DNA from: Coffea arabica
Lineage: Eukaryota; Streptophyta; Magnoliopsida; Gentianales; Rubiaceae
Direction of reading: 5' to 3'
Assembly: GCF_036785885.1 (NCBI RefSeq)
Contig: NC_092314.1
Location: forward strand, 13,661,638 to 13,725,637
DNA length: 64,000 nucleotides
Part shown: positions 24,800 through 38,300 of the stretch, piece after piece
How the letters are laid out: every line of letters begins with the position of its first letter
How positions within the stretch are numbered: position 1 is the stretch's first letter
Notes under the pieces: model-generated
What the model was told of the DNA's origin: nothing
Databases searched by the model: none
What the model saw: the letters and a program-made list of their open reading frames with translations, nothing else
Position numbers and translations under genes: made by a program

Positions 24800-25215
24800 A
24801 CTTCGGATTAATTTGTCTCTACTAAAAATAGAACTCAATTTTGGATTAATTTGTTCCCATTAACAACATAATTAAAATTGGGTAACTTTTTATACACTGT
24901 CAGTATATAATTTTTTTTTTTTACACTAACAGTTTTAGGTCATATGTCGCATAACATGAATTCAAATTCAAATTTCAAATTATGCACATGTGATGTACAT
25001 AAAAAACTATTAGTATAAAAAAATTACCGTACTGTTAATGTATAAAAAGTTAATCTATTAAATTGTAGACTAATTTGTCGTCACTAATAACAAAACTAAG
25101 TTTTTGACTGATTTGCTGCTATCAATAACATAACAAAACTTTGGGTTAGTTTACCCATGGAACAAAACTAAGTTTTAGACTAATTTGCCGCTACTAGCTA
25201 ATAATAAACCTTATT
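24800..25215. repeat. Degenerate tandem array of about 40-bp units split by a MITE
   Basis: Units of the form GGATTAATTTGTCNCTACTA followed by ATAACAAAACTAAGTTTT begin at about 24805, 24843, 25067, 25105, 25143 and 25177. The array is interrupted by the MITE at 24883-25053, and units resume directly after it, so the array is older than the MITE. Confidence 0.65.
24883..25053. mobile_element. MITE inserted in a tandem array
   Basis: The left end TAACTTTTTATACACTGTCAG and the reverse complement of the right end TTAACTTTTTATACATTAACAG form terminal inverted repeats of about 20 bp. The 170-bp interior has a poly(T), AATTCAAATTCAAATTTC and GCACATGTGATGTAC, and no reading frame. A relative lies at 19079-19208. 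Confidence 0.7.
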
Positions 25216-25682
25216 TTCTTTCACAATGTTGGTTCATAAAAGTTTAGACATATCAATTGAGACTTGTGATCATAGATGGCAAAAAGCTTACTTAGGTTTA
25301 GTGGAAAACTGCCTTAGTTTAAATGCTACATGAGTTTGACAAGAATTACAACATGTTAAGGAATAGAATATATTTTACAAAACTCTGGAAATTCACTCAT
25401 AATGTGTTATTATGAAGAAAACATTTCAGTTGGACCCTAAAAACACCTCACATAAAACTTTTGAACATTAAACCTAACATTCACCTTAAAAGAAAAAAAA
25501 CCAGTTGTGTTTGGAAACTTTCGATTTTATGATAATACTCTAGAATTCAGAGAATGAATTTAGATACCTTAAGAGTTTTTTTTTTTTGAGTTTTAGTTCA
25601 ATTTAATTCAACATTAGAATTGAAAGTGAAAATATAGCTGGAGATGAGAATAGGGATGAAAATGGTACATTTTCGATATGTG

Positions 25683-25831
25683 AAGGACCAAAAAAACCTA
25701 TTGTAAAAGTGAGGAAATAAAATAGTATAAAACCTCATATATAGAGGACTTACATGCATCATTTTAAAAGCGAGGAACTAAAAAACTATATACCTCATAT
25801 ATAAGGGACCAAAATGCATCATTTCAAGTTT
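25683..25831. repeat. Two-copy tandem duplication, about 70-bp unit
   Basis: GGACCAAAAAAACC.. GAGGAAATAAAATAGTATAAAACCTCATATATAGAGGAC.. is followed by GCGAGGAACTAAAAAACTATATACCTCATATATAAGGGACC, and both units end with ATGCATCATTT. Non-coding. Confidence 0.65.
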
Positions 25832-26989
25832 ATCAATTTCCTGACCCAACGTTTGGGACCTTGGGAGATGCTACATTATTAGGCATGTGTCAACCAATTA
25901 TTATATCAATTTAGAGAATGGTTCTAAGAAGCATAGAAATTTCCTAAGGTTTGAATTGGTTTGAAACATTGTGTATCTTTTGTGATACTTTTGTCTCCGA
26001 GCCTATCTTTTGTGGTTCTGTGTCTGCGATCTGGGATTCCACCATTGCACTCCTCAATGTTTGGAGATTATTTAAACGTGTTCACACTGCACAATCTTTT
26101 ATCTGACCCTTCATTTTGGTACGCAGGAATTTCCTGGAATGGAAAGGCCTTTTCGACTTTTTCATTTCATTCTCATATTTGATATGGATCTTTTGAGTCG
26201 GGAAGGCCTTTTTCCTTAAAAAATTGATTCCAGTTTTTTTCTAGAAACACCATTTCTCACAAAATTCTAAGGAAAGCTCTTTCCACCTTTATTCTAGAAC
26301 ATTAAAAATTATTGGGGTCAAATTTATCCTCGTATCTCTCTTTGTTCTATTACGAATTGGAAGGATTTTTGTTAGTTTAATCAAATAATTGGCCAAAATT
26401 ATTTTAACAAACTATTCTAGTCATTTTTAAAATATTTTTTCTTTGTTAATTTTTAAGATATTGTTCTTTTAAACTTCTGTGAATATGCACAAGGATTTTT
26501 TTGGTACGTTACATAGATAGTGAAAAAATAATAAAGAGAGAATATGAATGTTTAATTTCATGTGATTTAATTTTTTTTTATAAACTAGTAATAGTACTAT
26601 TATTTAAAATGAAAAAGTTAAAATGAATATTCATATTTCAAAAATAAGAAAATATTATAATCAAATTATTTCAATAAGCACACAAGTTATTCATAACGTA
26701 AAAAAAAAGAGTCAAAATTCTTTGTATAAGATATATAACAAATAGCATAGAATGATGTGAAAATATATAATGCTTAGTAATAGATTTTAGGGTAATTAAG
26801 TCAATTTTATACATATTTTATTCTATTTTGACATCTAAAAATTGAATGTGCCAAACACTAGAAATGGGATAGACATTCCATTCTAACATGCGTACTAGAC
26901 ATTGGAATGAATTTTTTCCCCATATCATTTTGACTGGAAAAGCATTCTAGGTGGCAAAACTTTAATATTCTGGACATTTAAGCCTTATT

Positions 26990-27282
26990 TGGATTGTGAG
27001 TTTTTGGAAAAAAAATTACTTGACACATTTTCCATTACTTTTTACCTCACATATATTACACCAATACATGTGATTGGATAGGAGTTTATTTGAAATATTA
27101 TTTGGAATAATTAATATAGCGTTTTTGTGATGATGTATGTGAGATAAAAAGGTTATTGAAAATATAAAAAAAAATGTTGAAAAATGTGTTTACAATGCAA
27201 TCAAATAATATTTGTGCAAATAATAGCTATCCAAATATATATTTTTTTTTACAAAAACTCCAAAAACTTATGATCTAAACGG
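26990..27282. mobile_element. MITE related to the WD40-intron element
   Basis: Left end TTTGGATTGTGAGTTTTTGG; right end reverse-complemented TTTAGATCATAAGTTTTTGG. The interior contains ATTTGGAATAATTAATATAG and TTTTTGTGATGATGTATGTGAGATAAAAAGG, also present in inverse orientation in the element at 7545-7706. About 290 bp, non-coding. Confidence 0.6.
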
Positions 27283-27984
27283 TTCAGTTTTTGATAAAAA
27301 AATAGTTTTAAGATCAAAATTTTTTCCCCAGAATGCATACACGTGAGTATATATCCACCTATGTTACATGAGTTTTTCATTGTCTCAAGCTACTTCTAAC
27401 GCCAGCTTTTGGGGTTAAATCTGGGATTAGGTTTAATTAACTAACATCAAAAGTCTAAGGAAAAAAAAAAAAAAAGCCTACTTCTAACTACACATTTCCA
27501 TGGTTTTTGTCTTTGGGGACACAGTAGCCACTTGATAAGGTTTAAACGCATCTCAGCAAACTGATTCATGTCCTTGCAAAGCAATGGTTTGCAGTAACTT
27601 GTTACACCTCATTTCGAGAACTGATAATTGCACATATGGCCATGCACGCGCGTTTATAAATATTTTGTTTTGATATCTCACATTTGAAATGTCGGCCTCG
27701 GTCGGATTTTAAGGTAATTTTAGAAAAATATTAATGCAATTAGCAAACTTTTTGGTTATATATACGTGATATAAAAAGGCACCAATTACAGAACAAGAAT
27801 GAAATTTTCTAAAGAAATATTTTTTGAGAAATGATTCTTTCCAAAAACAGAATGCAGAAATGAACACAAGTTCATATGCCGATTGGATGGTCAATTATTC
27901 ATAATTCCCAAAACTTTTAATTCCTAGGGCTTAACCTCCATTAGTAAACATAGTACAAGCATTTTCCAAAGAATGTGAACGTAA

Positions 27985-27985
<1 letters not shown>

Positions 27986-28015
<30 letters not shown>

Positions 28016-28031
28016 TATACACACACACACT
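27986..28031. repeat. Compound microsatellite (CATA)n(TA)n(CA)n
   Basis: Six CATA units pass into a TA run and then a CA run. Intergenic. Confidence 0.85.
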
Positions 28032-28254
28032 GAACTATAGCCCAAATTGAAATATACAAATGCAATGATGTGTTTTAAATTTGTTGTGAACGATAAGCAT
28101 CATTTTCATACAAAACATTACAAAATGATAAATTATTCCCTCAAAGGAAAAGGAAAATCATGAATGTGCAAAACCACTTGTACAATTCTTTCTTCTAAAG
28201 ACTATTCACTATTTATCATTTCCTTTTTGGCTACTCCGGCTCCGTATAGATTAG

Positions 28255-28480
28255 GTGTTTTTAGGTTTTTAAAAAATTTTACTGTAATGATGTATGTGAA
28301 AAACAACTATCATTGATGGTCCATTTCAAAATGCATTTCAGAGTGTTTTCAAATTTAAAATTTTATTGAAATATTTTTAAAATTTTGAAAAATTTTCACC
28401 ACCCATCCCGTCCCCGGCTGCCACCACCAGCCTCCCCTTCCTCTCTCCTCTCCTCCCTCCTCCTCCCCCTGCTGTCTGTA
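28255..28480. repeat. Dispersed repeat copy with AT arm and pyrimidine-rich arm
   Basis: GTTTTTAGGTTTTTAAAAAATTTTACTGTAATGATGTATGTGAAAAAC is followed by AAATTTTATTGAAATATTTTTAAAATTTTGAAAAATTTT and then a GC-rich pyrimidine block (CACCACC..CCTCCCC..TCCTCC). The same order, AT arm then CCACCACCAACACCGCC/TTCCTCC block, occurs at 47935-48150, so this is a dispersed family, probably a non-autonomous DNA transposon. Glycine- or arginine-rich frames read from the purine strand are compositional artefacts. Confidence 0.55.
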
Positions 28481-28486
28481 CGTTAC

Positions 28487-28704
28487 ATTGGTAGGTCCAC
28501 ATAGTTTTTTTTAAGAGATCCAATGCATGAAAGATGTATAACAATGATGTATACATATACACATGCATGTATGTATGTGTATATATATGTCTGTGTACCT
28601 ATCATTGTTGAAGCTCAAGACTGGAAGAAAATAAACTTCAAGCTCTCAGTAATTCACAATGGTAGGTCCATATGGTTCCTTTAAGAGATCCGATGCATGA
28701 AGAT
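28487..28704. repeat. Direct repeat pair, about 48 bp
   Basis: ATTGGTAGGTCCACATAG..TTTAAGAGATCCAATGCATGAA at 28487-28532 and ACAATGGTAGGTCCATATGG..TTTAAGAGATCCGATGCATGAA at 28655-28702. The copies lie about 170 bp apart, downstream of the aspartic protease gene. Confidence 0.7.
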
Positions 28705-29389
28705 AGACAATAAACTCTAGCAATAAGATACAATTAGATAAAAGATTTGAAATCTGTTTATTTATATGACTAGAGAGAAACAGCCAGGCACCTAGGAGTT
28801 TTTACAAAAACCAGATCCAGAAAGAACCACCCATCTTATTTTTTTGGGCTCAATATCTAGTCTGGTGTTCAGAATCCTTACAGAGCTGAACTAATGCCAA
28901 ATATTCACCATCCAGAATTCATGCAAACCTTAACAATCTGGTAGGCAGTCCATATAAGTTTCTTTGATGAAAATCAAAGGAACTGATTTAGTGGTCTGTT
29001 CAAGACTCTTGAACTGTTATACTGTAACCTAAAGTACATGCAAAAGCTGCAACTGATGCTGGGAATATGGGGGGTTACAAGTTTTGTGGAGTACAGTAAT
29101 TAATAATACTGTAATCATGGATGATCATAGAACATGCTGCCGATATCTTGCAATATAAGAGATGGTCACTGTATATACAGAGCTATTTACAAAATTTGTT
29201 TTCAGAGAATTTGCTACTATCATTGCAAAATTTCCAAGGTACTAGAACAGGCTAAAAACTAACCTTTGTATGCCAAATTGGATCACTATCTTGAGAGTCA
29301 CACCACTCTGTTATATACTCTTGTGAATATTTTCTAACAGTCAATTATTTTCTGTATCAATTTCTTGGTCTTAACATTCACCATGGCAG

Positions 29390-32300
29390 TCACAAACCAG
29401 TGAAAATAGCTTGCAGCAGAGTCATCAGTAACAAGAAGATAAAAGCCTTTTGTGCGCTTTGGCTGAAGGCGCAAGATGGTATAGAATGAGCACCAACCAG
29501 ATGCACTGACCCTGTAATTTCATCCTTCAGTTTAATGCTGGAAGAACCTGAAATCAATGATAAATTTTGCAGTTAAAAGGAGTGGTTCTAACAGAACATC
29601 AAATATGCTGGGCAGTAACATCAAGCTCCTTCCTTCAGGCTGTGTAACTTGATCAACAAGTTTGCATTTCCCATTCCAAAAACAAATAAATAAATAAAGG
29701 TTTCAGAGTAACAACTTTCTATGGATACAAATCATTAAAACTTGGAGTAGATAAGATTTTTGTAAGGCTTGCATCTCATGAATGCTAGAAAAGAATTAAT
29801 GCATTGCTGCATATAGCAATGATATGAAAATGTATATAATGTTTGATTGGTCTGCACTCTACTTTCCATGCACAAGAAATGTTCTATAGATTTACCAAAA
29901 GATGGCAAAATGCTATCAGTACACCAGGTAGAAATCTACAAAATCAAATCATGCAGTCAAGCAAGTTAGAGGTGCTCCCTTACTTTCTGGTTGAAAGATA
30001 TTCAGCCGAAACAATTGCACTATTGCTTGATATCATATGTAACAACTAAACCAGTTTAAAAAACAAGGCCCAATCTTGCAATGTAAATATGGAAGCCCAT
30101 GGCATGACAAGTTATAACACCCTTCACATCCCATTCTTGTGAAAAAGAAGCAAAAAAAAAAAAAAGTAGTGACAACCTAGAGCTAACAAAATATATTATC
30201 AAAATAACAATCCACATGAAGGTGAACAACTCCACCTTTTCCAGCTCTCCACATCAATCCACATCTAACAAAAGCCCACACCCACAACTCCACATCTTTC
30301 CCAGCTCTCCCATTCAACAGAATAACATAAAGGTGAACAAAAACACAAATGGAGACTTTGAGAGTAGGGTCCCAATGTTACCCATTCCAAAAAGCACCTT
30401 AAGATACAACCAAAAGTGCAGTGTGATCCTTCCTCCTCCAAAAGAAGAAACATGTGTATAAAAAGGGGAAGGATTCCGTTGTTAAGTTAGCTTGCTATTA
30501 GATTGACTGTCCAAATGGACGATGTAGGAATGCCACTTTACGCCAACCAAGATCAACAGATAATTGAATGAAACAAGCACAAGAATACAACAGCTAGAAA
30601 ATGTTGAAATCAGCATAAATCTTTAGCATTCTTGAAAACATCAAAAGAAGACTTGGACAGATACATGTTTGTCCATACTTACAATTGTATGTGGTCCAGC
30701 CAATTGTTTGATTTTCCAGATCATATAAGACCAGCTTGTTTGACAGTACCAAATCTGTTAACCAAAAGAGTGCATTGTGGTTAACAACAAATGAGGCAGA
30801 GAGGACTAAAGATGCTCATTCAGCTGGTCATTGAGTTACAGAAAATTCAGGCTCCAGTGGAGAGAGTGAACCAGTGAAATGAAAATGTTGACAATTGCAT
30901 AAAGAAAAGAAAGACAATTTTTCTGCAGTGACCATTTGACTGATTTTATGAAGAGCTTCCAACTGCTACAGTAAGCCACAACCTCAGCATTACTAGACTG
31001 ATTTTATCTCTTTAGAATACTTGTTTTCCTTGGGATTCAGTTCCTTCAAAACTCGCTAGAGCATGGATGATTTGAAGTTCACCGAAAAAACTATATCTCA
31101 CACTCAAAAAATAGACTCAAGGCAACCATCTAAATCATAAACTAAAAGGTTAAAATAATTGTACATTACAGAAGATTTTCATATTCAGGATGGGTAAAGT
31201 GTAGAATTGAAGAGATTAGGAAAAAAGGAAAAGAAAAGAAGTGGAATAAGAAGAATGAAAACGAATTTTATGTGATTTTGAAGGCATGCAAGATTCTAGA
31301 AATTCCATTAGAGACTGGTAGATACTATTAGATTAAATTTTTATTCTTTTCTTTATCCTAATTCCCTTTATCAATTAAATGTTCTCTTTTGTGCTATGCA
31401 ATATGCCACTGCCCGAAACGAGAGGGAGTAAGGTTTTCTGGTTGGTAAATAACAACCAGTCCTATGCAGGACTGCCAAGTAATGCAGTAAAAAGGGAGCT
31501 GAGGTTTGAATTTGGTTCTCCAGAAGAAAAGATTGATAGGATGGAAAAGAATGATCAAGGTTTGTGTCATATTTCAGAAGTTTTGAAACTGCAATTCATG
31601 TTGTAGAACTAATAATCTGTGGTCTAGTCACCCCAGCCAATTGAATATGCACTTGTAAAACGACAAGTATCAGCTCCCAAATTTGAAACTTTTCAGTTAC
31701 TTGTATCAAATCAAGATTTTTCCTATTTCTTTTACAACACATATTGGTAATCTTAACTTTGCATAGAGATATTCCAAGTCATAAAAGGTGAAACTTGCAT
31801 GAAAGGTTTGGCCATAGAGAACATAGTTCAGTGGAGACTCAATTATTAGTAGTTCCACATCACAATTTCTTTTTTTTTTTTTTTTTGCTGGGGGGGGGGG
31901 GGGAGAGGAGGAGGGAGGGGAGGACAGATGAACCAAAGAATAGAGACAGGAAGAGAGAAACAGAAAGCCAGATAGAGAGAGCAACTAGGACAGAAGCATT
32001 TAGTTAATTGCTCAAGATGGTTAAGTGAGATGATGAGTTCTGTATATCAAAGAGAACCAGTAATGTACGTACTAAACACAGAGAAACATACCTCCTAGGA
32101 GCGTAATATTCGTCTTCTCACCAGATAGTACCCCACTGTTCTGCCATCCAACACACATTAACCCATCCTGCAGAAGTAGCAAGAAGAAAAAAATTTCATT
32201 AGACCTAAAAACCAGAGCATGGGTATTTGAAGAAGGTTTCTGAGGACATTAACAGCAGAAGAGAAGTTCTGATGCAAAGGAGACAGCAAAAAAATATGTC

Positions 32301-35300
32301 ATGATTTAATATGTACCAAACCACCTGACCTACACCGAAACCAAGTATTATGACTTTAAAATCAATATAGTGGAGTGCTCAACCTCACTGTTATACAGAA
32401 ACAAAAGCATCAGTATTGCAACATGCAACTCTTAACCAGAACTGTACTGAAGCAAATTCAGAATTCTACTGTAAATAACAAATTATGAACAAGTCACTAA
32501 TCAGAACTCTTTTAACTCTACCACTAAGAACAAATTAGGAAAAGGCAATAGTTGAACAAACATCTTGTGAACCCCACCACCAACACGATCCCCCCCCCCC
32601 CCCCCCAAAAACAAAAAAAAAGGGGGCCAAGAATAAAAATGAAAATAAAAAGAACAAAATTGAAAACAGAAGAAAAAATAAAAATATAAAAAAAGTGAAA
32701 ACAAATTGATGTCTATCACACAGTGTTAACTTCACAAAAGAAACCTGGGTAGAAGATACTTACAAAAGGAAATAGATAATCATGTGGATAAACTGTCAAA
32801 TTAAGTGAATTTCCAAAGTGAAAAGTGACTGGGGGAAACCCGTCATCAACACTGCAAGAGATAAGAAAACATTATTTCAAATTTCCCAATAAACCACCAA
32901 TTGCAATTGCCAGTTATCTAACAGAATCTCAAACAACATAACTGGAGGACAAAATTGAAACAGCTTCAAATCTTTGGGTGAAAAGAATAATAGATGAAGC
33001 CACATAAAGTCCTCAACAATATAAGTATGTGTGAGGAACAACTTTAACAAGAAATAAATGGAAATTCCAAATTCAAGAGAAATTTCCATCAAGTTAACGA
33101 CTTCTTAGCAAGATAAGAAGCTATTTTTAAATGTATTGAAAGTAAGCTTTCCCTTGGAATTGGAATTGGCACGTCTCAAGCAGCATTTTTACCTCATTCT
33201 CATGTAGATCATATATTTTAGCATTAGACAGAAAATATTTGTATAAAGGATGAAAAGCTAAAGACAACATAATTTTGTTTCAAGTCAACACCCTGAGATG
33301 GTGGAATTTTGGCATAGACAATTCGGTGTTTATTAACCAAAAAAATGACCAAAAAAATGATTAAGACATATGGGAGAGCCTTATTGGCCTAATCTATTGA
33401 AATAAAAGTTATATAGCAGAACCTCAAATTAGAAACTGAACCATTTAGTAACGTTTGATATGGTAACATCCAAAAACTTGTCATACTTATAAAGACTCAG
33501 CTTGAGATTTTCCACGAAACAATAAACTCCACTTCTTAGATCCCACAAATAGTGCATCTGGTTCATCTCATTCAAAATTTCATACTTTTGTTCATGTATG
33601 CTCCAGCAATTCTTAAGAATGTCACTGACTCCAGGGAAAGTTCGTATTATGTCACATGAAAATCACAGCACAGTCGAAATAATTTCCAATACAATAGAGG
33701 AGGTTACAGTAACTATTAATCAGCATCAGCAAAATATTCCCTTAAAAAAAACTAATCACTAGTTTATGTGTTTATTTTTTCTGAATTATCAGATAAAAAT
33801 ATTTTACTGACTTATCAGAATCAGGTCAAACAACTTAGTTGTGCACTTGAATCAGGTTTTTTGTAACCCATCCAACAAGAAAGGTGCACTGGAATATTAT
33901 CCCGCTCACATCATCTCTCTACACCTCAGTCAACTTTGAATGTTTGCTCTAAAAGATGTCACGTCATAAGAAACGACCAAAAAAAAAAAAAAGATGGTTA
34001 GTTGAATTAATCACCATACCTATCAGAGTAGTCAAAGCACGTATAGTCATCGTGAACTATTTGCAGTTTCAAATCAGGTTGCGAGGACAGTATCTTCAAA
34101 CATGTTCGAAAAGAAAAAAAGATAAGACAAGTGCACCCCAACTTAAGGTTATTCTGTATATAAGACAAGAGATACCTTTACTACTAGTTGCTGATATACG
34201 ATTTCTGGGAAATAAGCCAAGGTTGTACCACTATCAATTATTGCCCCTTTTGTATCTCCAACAGTGAATACCTCCGTAGGAAGACTTAGCATAGCATGAC
34301 CGACTTCAATTGCTGTCATGTTGACATTGTAATGCGACCTTACATTTTTCCATGGTAAAGTACACGTTTGGTTAACAGAAGAGGAATAAAAGGCCAATTT
34401 TATGTTTCAAAACCACAACCTAAAATATGATATTATAAACACGTCAGACAGAAGGCAAACAGCAAGACACGCTAAACTGGTCATGAGTTGCTTCTACTTG
34501 AGATCACAATTAAACAAAATTTTCCCCAGTAATGAAACATTTTAGATCCAAAGTCTTGTATGCACATTCAACAAATTTGTATGTAAGATGCCTGCAAAAT
34601 CTGTAATTTGGATACAATAACTGGATAGTTTAAGAACGCCAATACATGAAGAAGCATATTCCATACTTGGATATTTATGGATACATGTTTCCAGATTTGA
34701 CAACACTGCATCTACTGACTGTAAAAATATCTGCTTAAGTTATTTATCTCCATAGATAAGCTAATAGATTCTCCACACAAGAACCAACAGCAAAATCAGC
34801 AAACAAGACAAAGATGAGTTGTCTCTATCCAAAGATAGTTTTCAATCATACAAGTCATCTGCTACATCGTTCATAGAACATGACAAAACAAACTACCACA
34901 TGTAAGAGAAGCAATCCATGGAAATCCATTTGTACTGTTAAATTCCATAAAAAAGCACACATTTAGATCTGTTCTCCTAAATGTTAGCTTGCAAGGGCAC
35001 CAGATTTTCTAGTTACCAACTTATAATAATGTCAACCAAGAATAAGGTTATATGCCCGGTTTCTGCTGGCATCACTTCTCAGAAAACCAAAAATCAAAAA
35101 CTTTTGACACATTAATGTAGATACATAAATCAATACAGACCATCCAAACTCCAATTTTCAAAGTAAAAAGATGTAAAAGTAATCAAACTGAAATTTCAAT
35201 CAAGGGTGAACCAGATATGCAGGCTAAATAACCAAGGTAAAACCCCAATTTAGTAATCCAAAGAACATAAGAAAACATTTTTCCAATTGATCAATTCAGA

Positions 35301-38300
35301 GGATTATAAAATGTTCCTGAACATTACAAGCAAATTGAACATATCAAATACTGCCACATCAAATTAATTGTAATTGTAAAACCCTTTCTCTTGATCTACC
35401 AATCTAATGATAAAAAAGGCCAAACCAACTATTCAACTTTGTTAAACATGATCGAGCAAGCAGTGCCACACAAAAAGAACATACAGAGCAAACCACATAA
35501 ATTATCATTCAGAAATCTGAAAAGTGAAAGTAATTAAGTTCATAGGAAAGATCCCACATACTGGTTTGGTACTAAAGCTGTCATGTTAACTTTTGGTTGA
35601 ACAACATGTCCTATGGCAAAAATTCCACCACCATTTACACCATCTAAACAATGGGCAAACATATTTTTCACCCTTCCCGCTGATGCAAGCTGTGAAATCA
35701 AGGATGAATTTGCCTTTCCAAAACCAAGTACACCATCAAGGGCATCATCAGATGAACTAAGATCAGCTGATGGTCCAGCACCACACCTGCCAAATAAGCA
35801 GAATTTGGTAATTGACAGGAAGAAAGAAGCTATCCATCACCAATTGCAAAAGGCAAACCATTAATCCAGTAAACCATCTTCTATGATTAAAACTAATGCA
35901 CAAGAATACATAAGACAAATTTGCAGTCCCAAGATATCTAAAAAGTGAAAAACTGACACAGAATTCTTGTCTAACTTCTGCAATGCAATGCAAGAGTAGA
36001 TAAAGAAAGAAATACAAAGTATCTCTTCAGTCACCTAACACTTTTTCCACAGAGAATATTGGTATTATTGCAAAACAAACCTTACATACCCATGATATGC
36101 TTGCAAAGACCCATTTTCAGAAAAATAAACAACTAAGTGAATAAGATCAGAAAGAATTTCCCAAAATATTGGTTTGCTTGAGATTATGATCATCAATGAA
36201 ATGAAGAATCCAGAACTAAAAGCTTGTACCACAACCAAGCAACTTGACTTGATGCGTACTCTAGAATTGATTTAGCTCTAGTAACATTGAACTTGAAATT
36301 CTGCTAAACCCATCTCATTTTTATAAAGGTTAATGGACTTGCTTTGGACCACTGTACCAGGTTTTGGCACATTATAATATCATAACCTGCCTGCAGCAAC
36401 ATAAAGAAACTGCATAAGCAGCTCTACTCAAACCTTCCAGATATCAAAATTCAATCTGAGTGTGCAATATGCAAGGGATGATTATCCCATGGCATGGGCA
36501 GCTCGGAAGTTGTCGGACACCAAGCTACCACAAAATTTAACTAATTGTCAGCTAAACTAAGAGTTACACAATGATGGGCATGGAAAGCAACAAAGCATCT
36601 TGAATGGTTGACCACATTGGCGGACAAAATTTTGTAAGTGGGATGAGGCATCTTTTTGTCAAAAATTCATCAAAGAAGCTGGAGATTAGCTTAAAAAACC
36701 ATGGATTCTTAACAGTTGCCTGAGACTTTCAGCTACCACTTCACCAATAAACTATAGAAGAAAAGATTATTCTTTATATAGTTTTTTAGCTATTGGGGTA
36801 GTGGATAATGCAACAGTTTATAGTCACAGCACTATCTTAGTAGGGGCTACATGTTCAGTTTCCAATCAAATCCATAGAATGTAGACACTCCCAAGCAAAC
36901 CTAACCTTGGAGTTGAAAGAAACATATAGAAGCTCGTTGTCTTCTTTGATGCTTAATATAATTTTGACCTGCACAGACTTCACATATCTGTGTGAATAAC
37001 TGGAAAATTGAACAAGAACAGATCGGAAAATAAGTCATATAATTCTATATTTATAAGTTGAACATCCACCAATATTGAACTATAAAGCCAACATTTAATT
37101 CTAAAACTAATGTCAGCTGTATAATCAGATCACTGGGGCGCAGAATGTATTTTGGCATACAGAGCATTGTAAGATTATAATTGAAAAATTGAAGTCAGCT
37201 CCTTCATGGAAATGAAACATGTATTTTCTAAAGGGACTTTCTTAGAAAGTTTTGAGTTGGGCAAACAGAATTACTACAAACACACATTGGTGACTTTTTA
37301 TATCATTATCATGTTACAAATATCCAGAGATTTCCTACTTTTACACTCCCTGATACAACATCAACTCATTTTGTAAGTCAACAGATTCTGTCTACAGATA
37401 CGATATGACAAATCTTCATGCTGAACGGACCATCTTTCAAATAGAGATATCATATCCAGGTTGAAGTTGTCACTGTGCATAGAACCTCTTTAAATGATTT
37501 GATTAGTAATCCATACTGGGGTAGCTACTTGCACTCAAAATCCCTCCATCAAAATAATATCAAACAACCAGAAATTGTCATTCTAAGCAGAAGAATGAGA
37601 AATTATGCATCTTAGCCAATTTGCTGGTCCATAACAAGTATTAAGGGGCTTAAAACATTTCTAAATGATCAAAAGCTTTTAGTTGAAAACTTAAATAGCA
37701 CTTGCATCCATTTATCTTTCAAAATCAATGCTGACCACCAATATCAGTCTTATTAAACTTCTACCTGAATGACTTCACTTCTCCAATCACTTTCGGCTTT
37801 TAACAATGAACCACCATCCAACCTTCCATATTAGAATCCACAATCTGCTCAGCAGAAATATCAGATTCCGAAATCCATTACAAAACAAGGATTTGCAGAG
37901 CTCTCCCATCAAGAACGTATTTTCACAACGTGTACAATAAAGTTCTCATATTTTAACATGCAATACTTCTAGAGAATCTAAAAAACCAACTTTCTTCTGC
38001 ATCTCAAAGTTGCTATACATGTACATGTTATAGAGTTGAATTCCTACCCACAATAATTGAAGTTTCTATGGCATTCTGTTTCTATGGGTGCATTAGAAAA
38101 TTATCACTGATGGGGCTACACTTAATGGATCCCCATGCCTGATCTGAATATAATTGTCATAGACCATAAACTCCTTTTCGAAGTTATTGAAATTCCCAAA
38201 TCTTTCTTTTCCAGACTTATGTTTCAAATTTTCCTTTTTGACCATACAAACATCACAATCAACAACATTCAAGACCTTTTCTAGAACTCGCTATACATAT

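Larger units (their letters stand above)
23137..28250. other. AT-rich intergenic DNA between SINE region and aspartic protease gene, no gene seen
   Basis: Apart from the MITEs, the split tandem array, the 70-bp duplication and the microsatellites listed separately, I see only AT-rich sequence with stops in every frame and no splice-consistent conserved peptide. Confidence 0.55.

Noticed and set aside
28377..28568. Gly/Arg-rich frame on the minus strand
   Set aside because: Falls in the purine strand of a dispersed repeat; composition artefact.
31379..31606. Plus-strand frame of 75 residues in the protease region
   Set aside because: Lies within intron 8 of the aspartic protease with no domain or splice support.
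33956..34267. Plus-strand frame of 103 residues
   Set aside because: Antisense to exons 5 and 6 of the aspartic protease.
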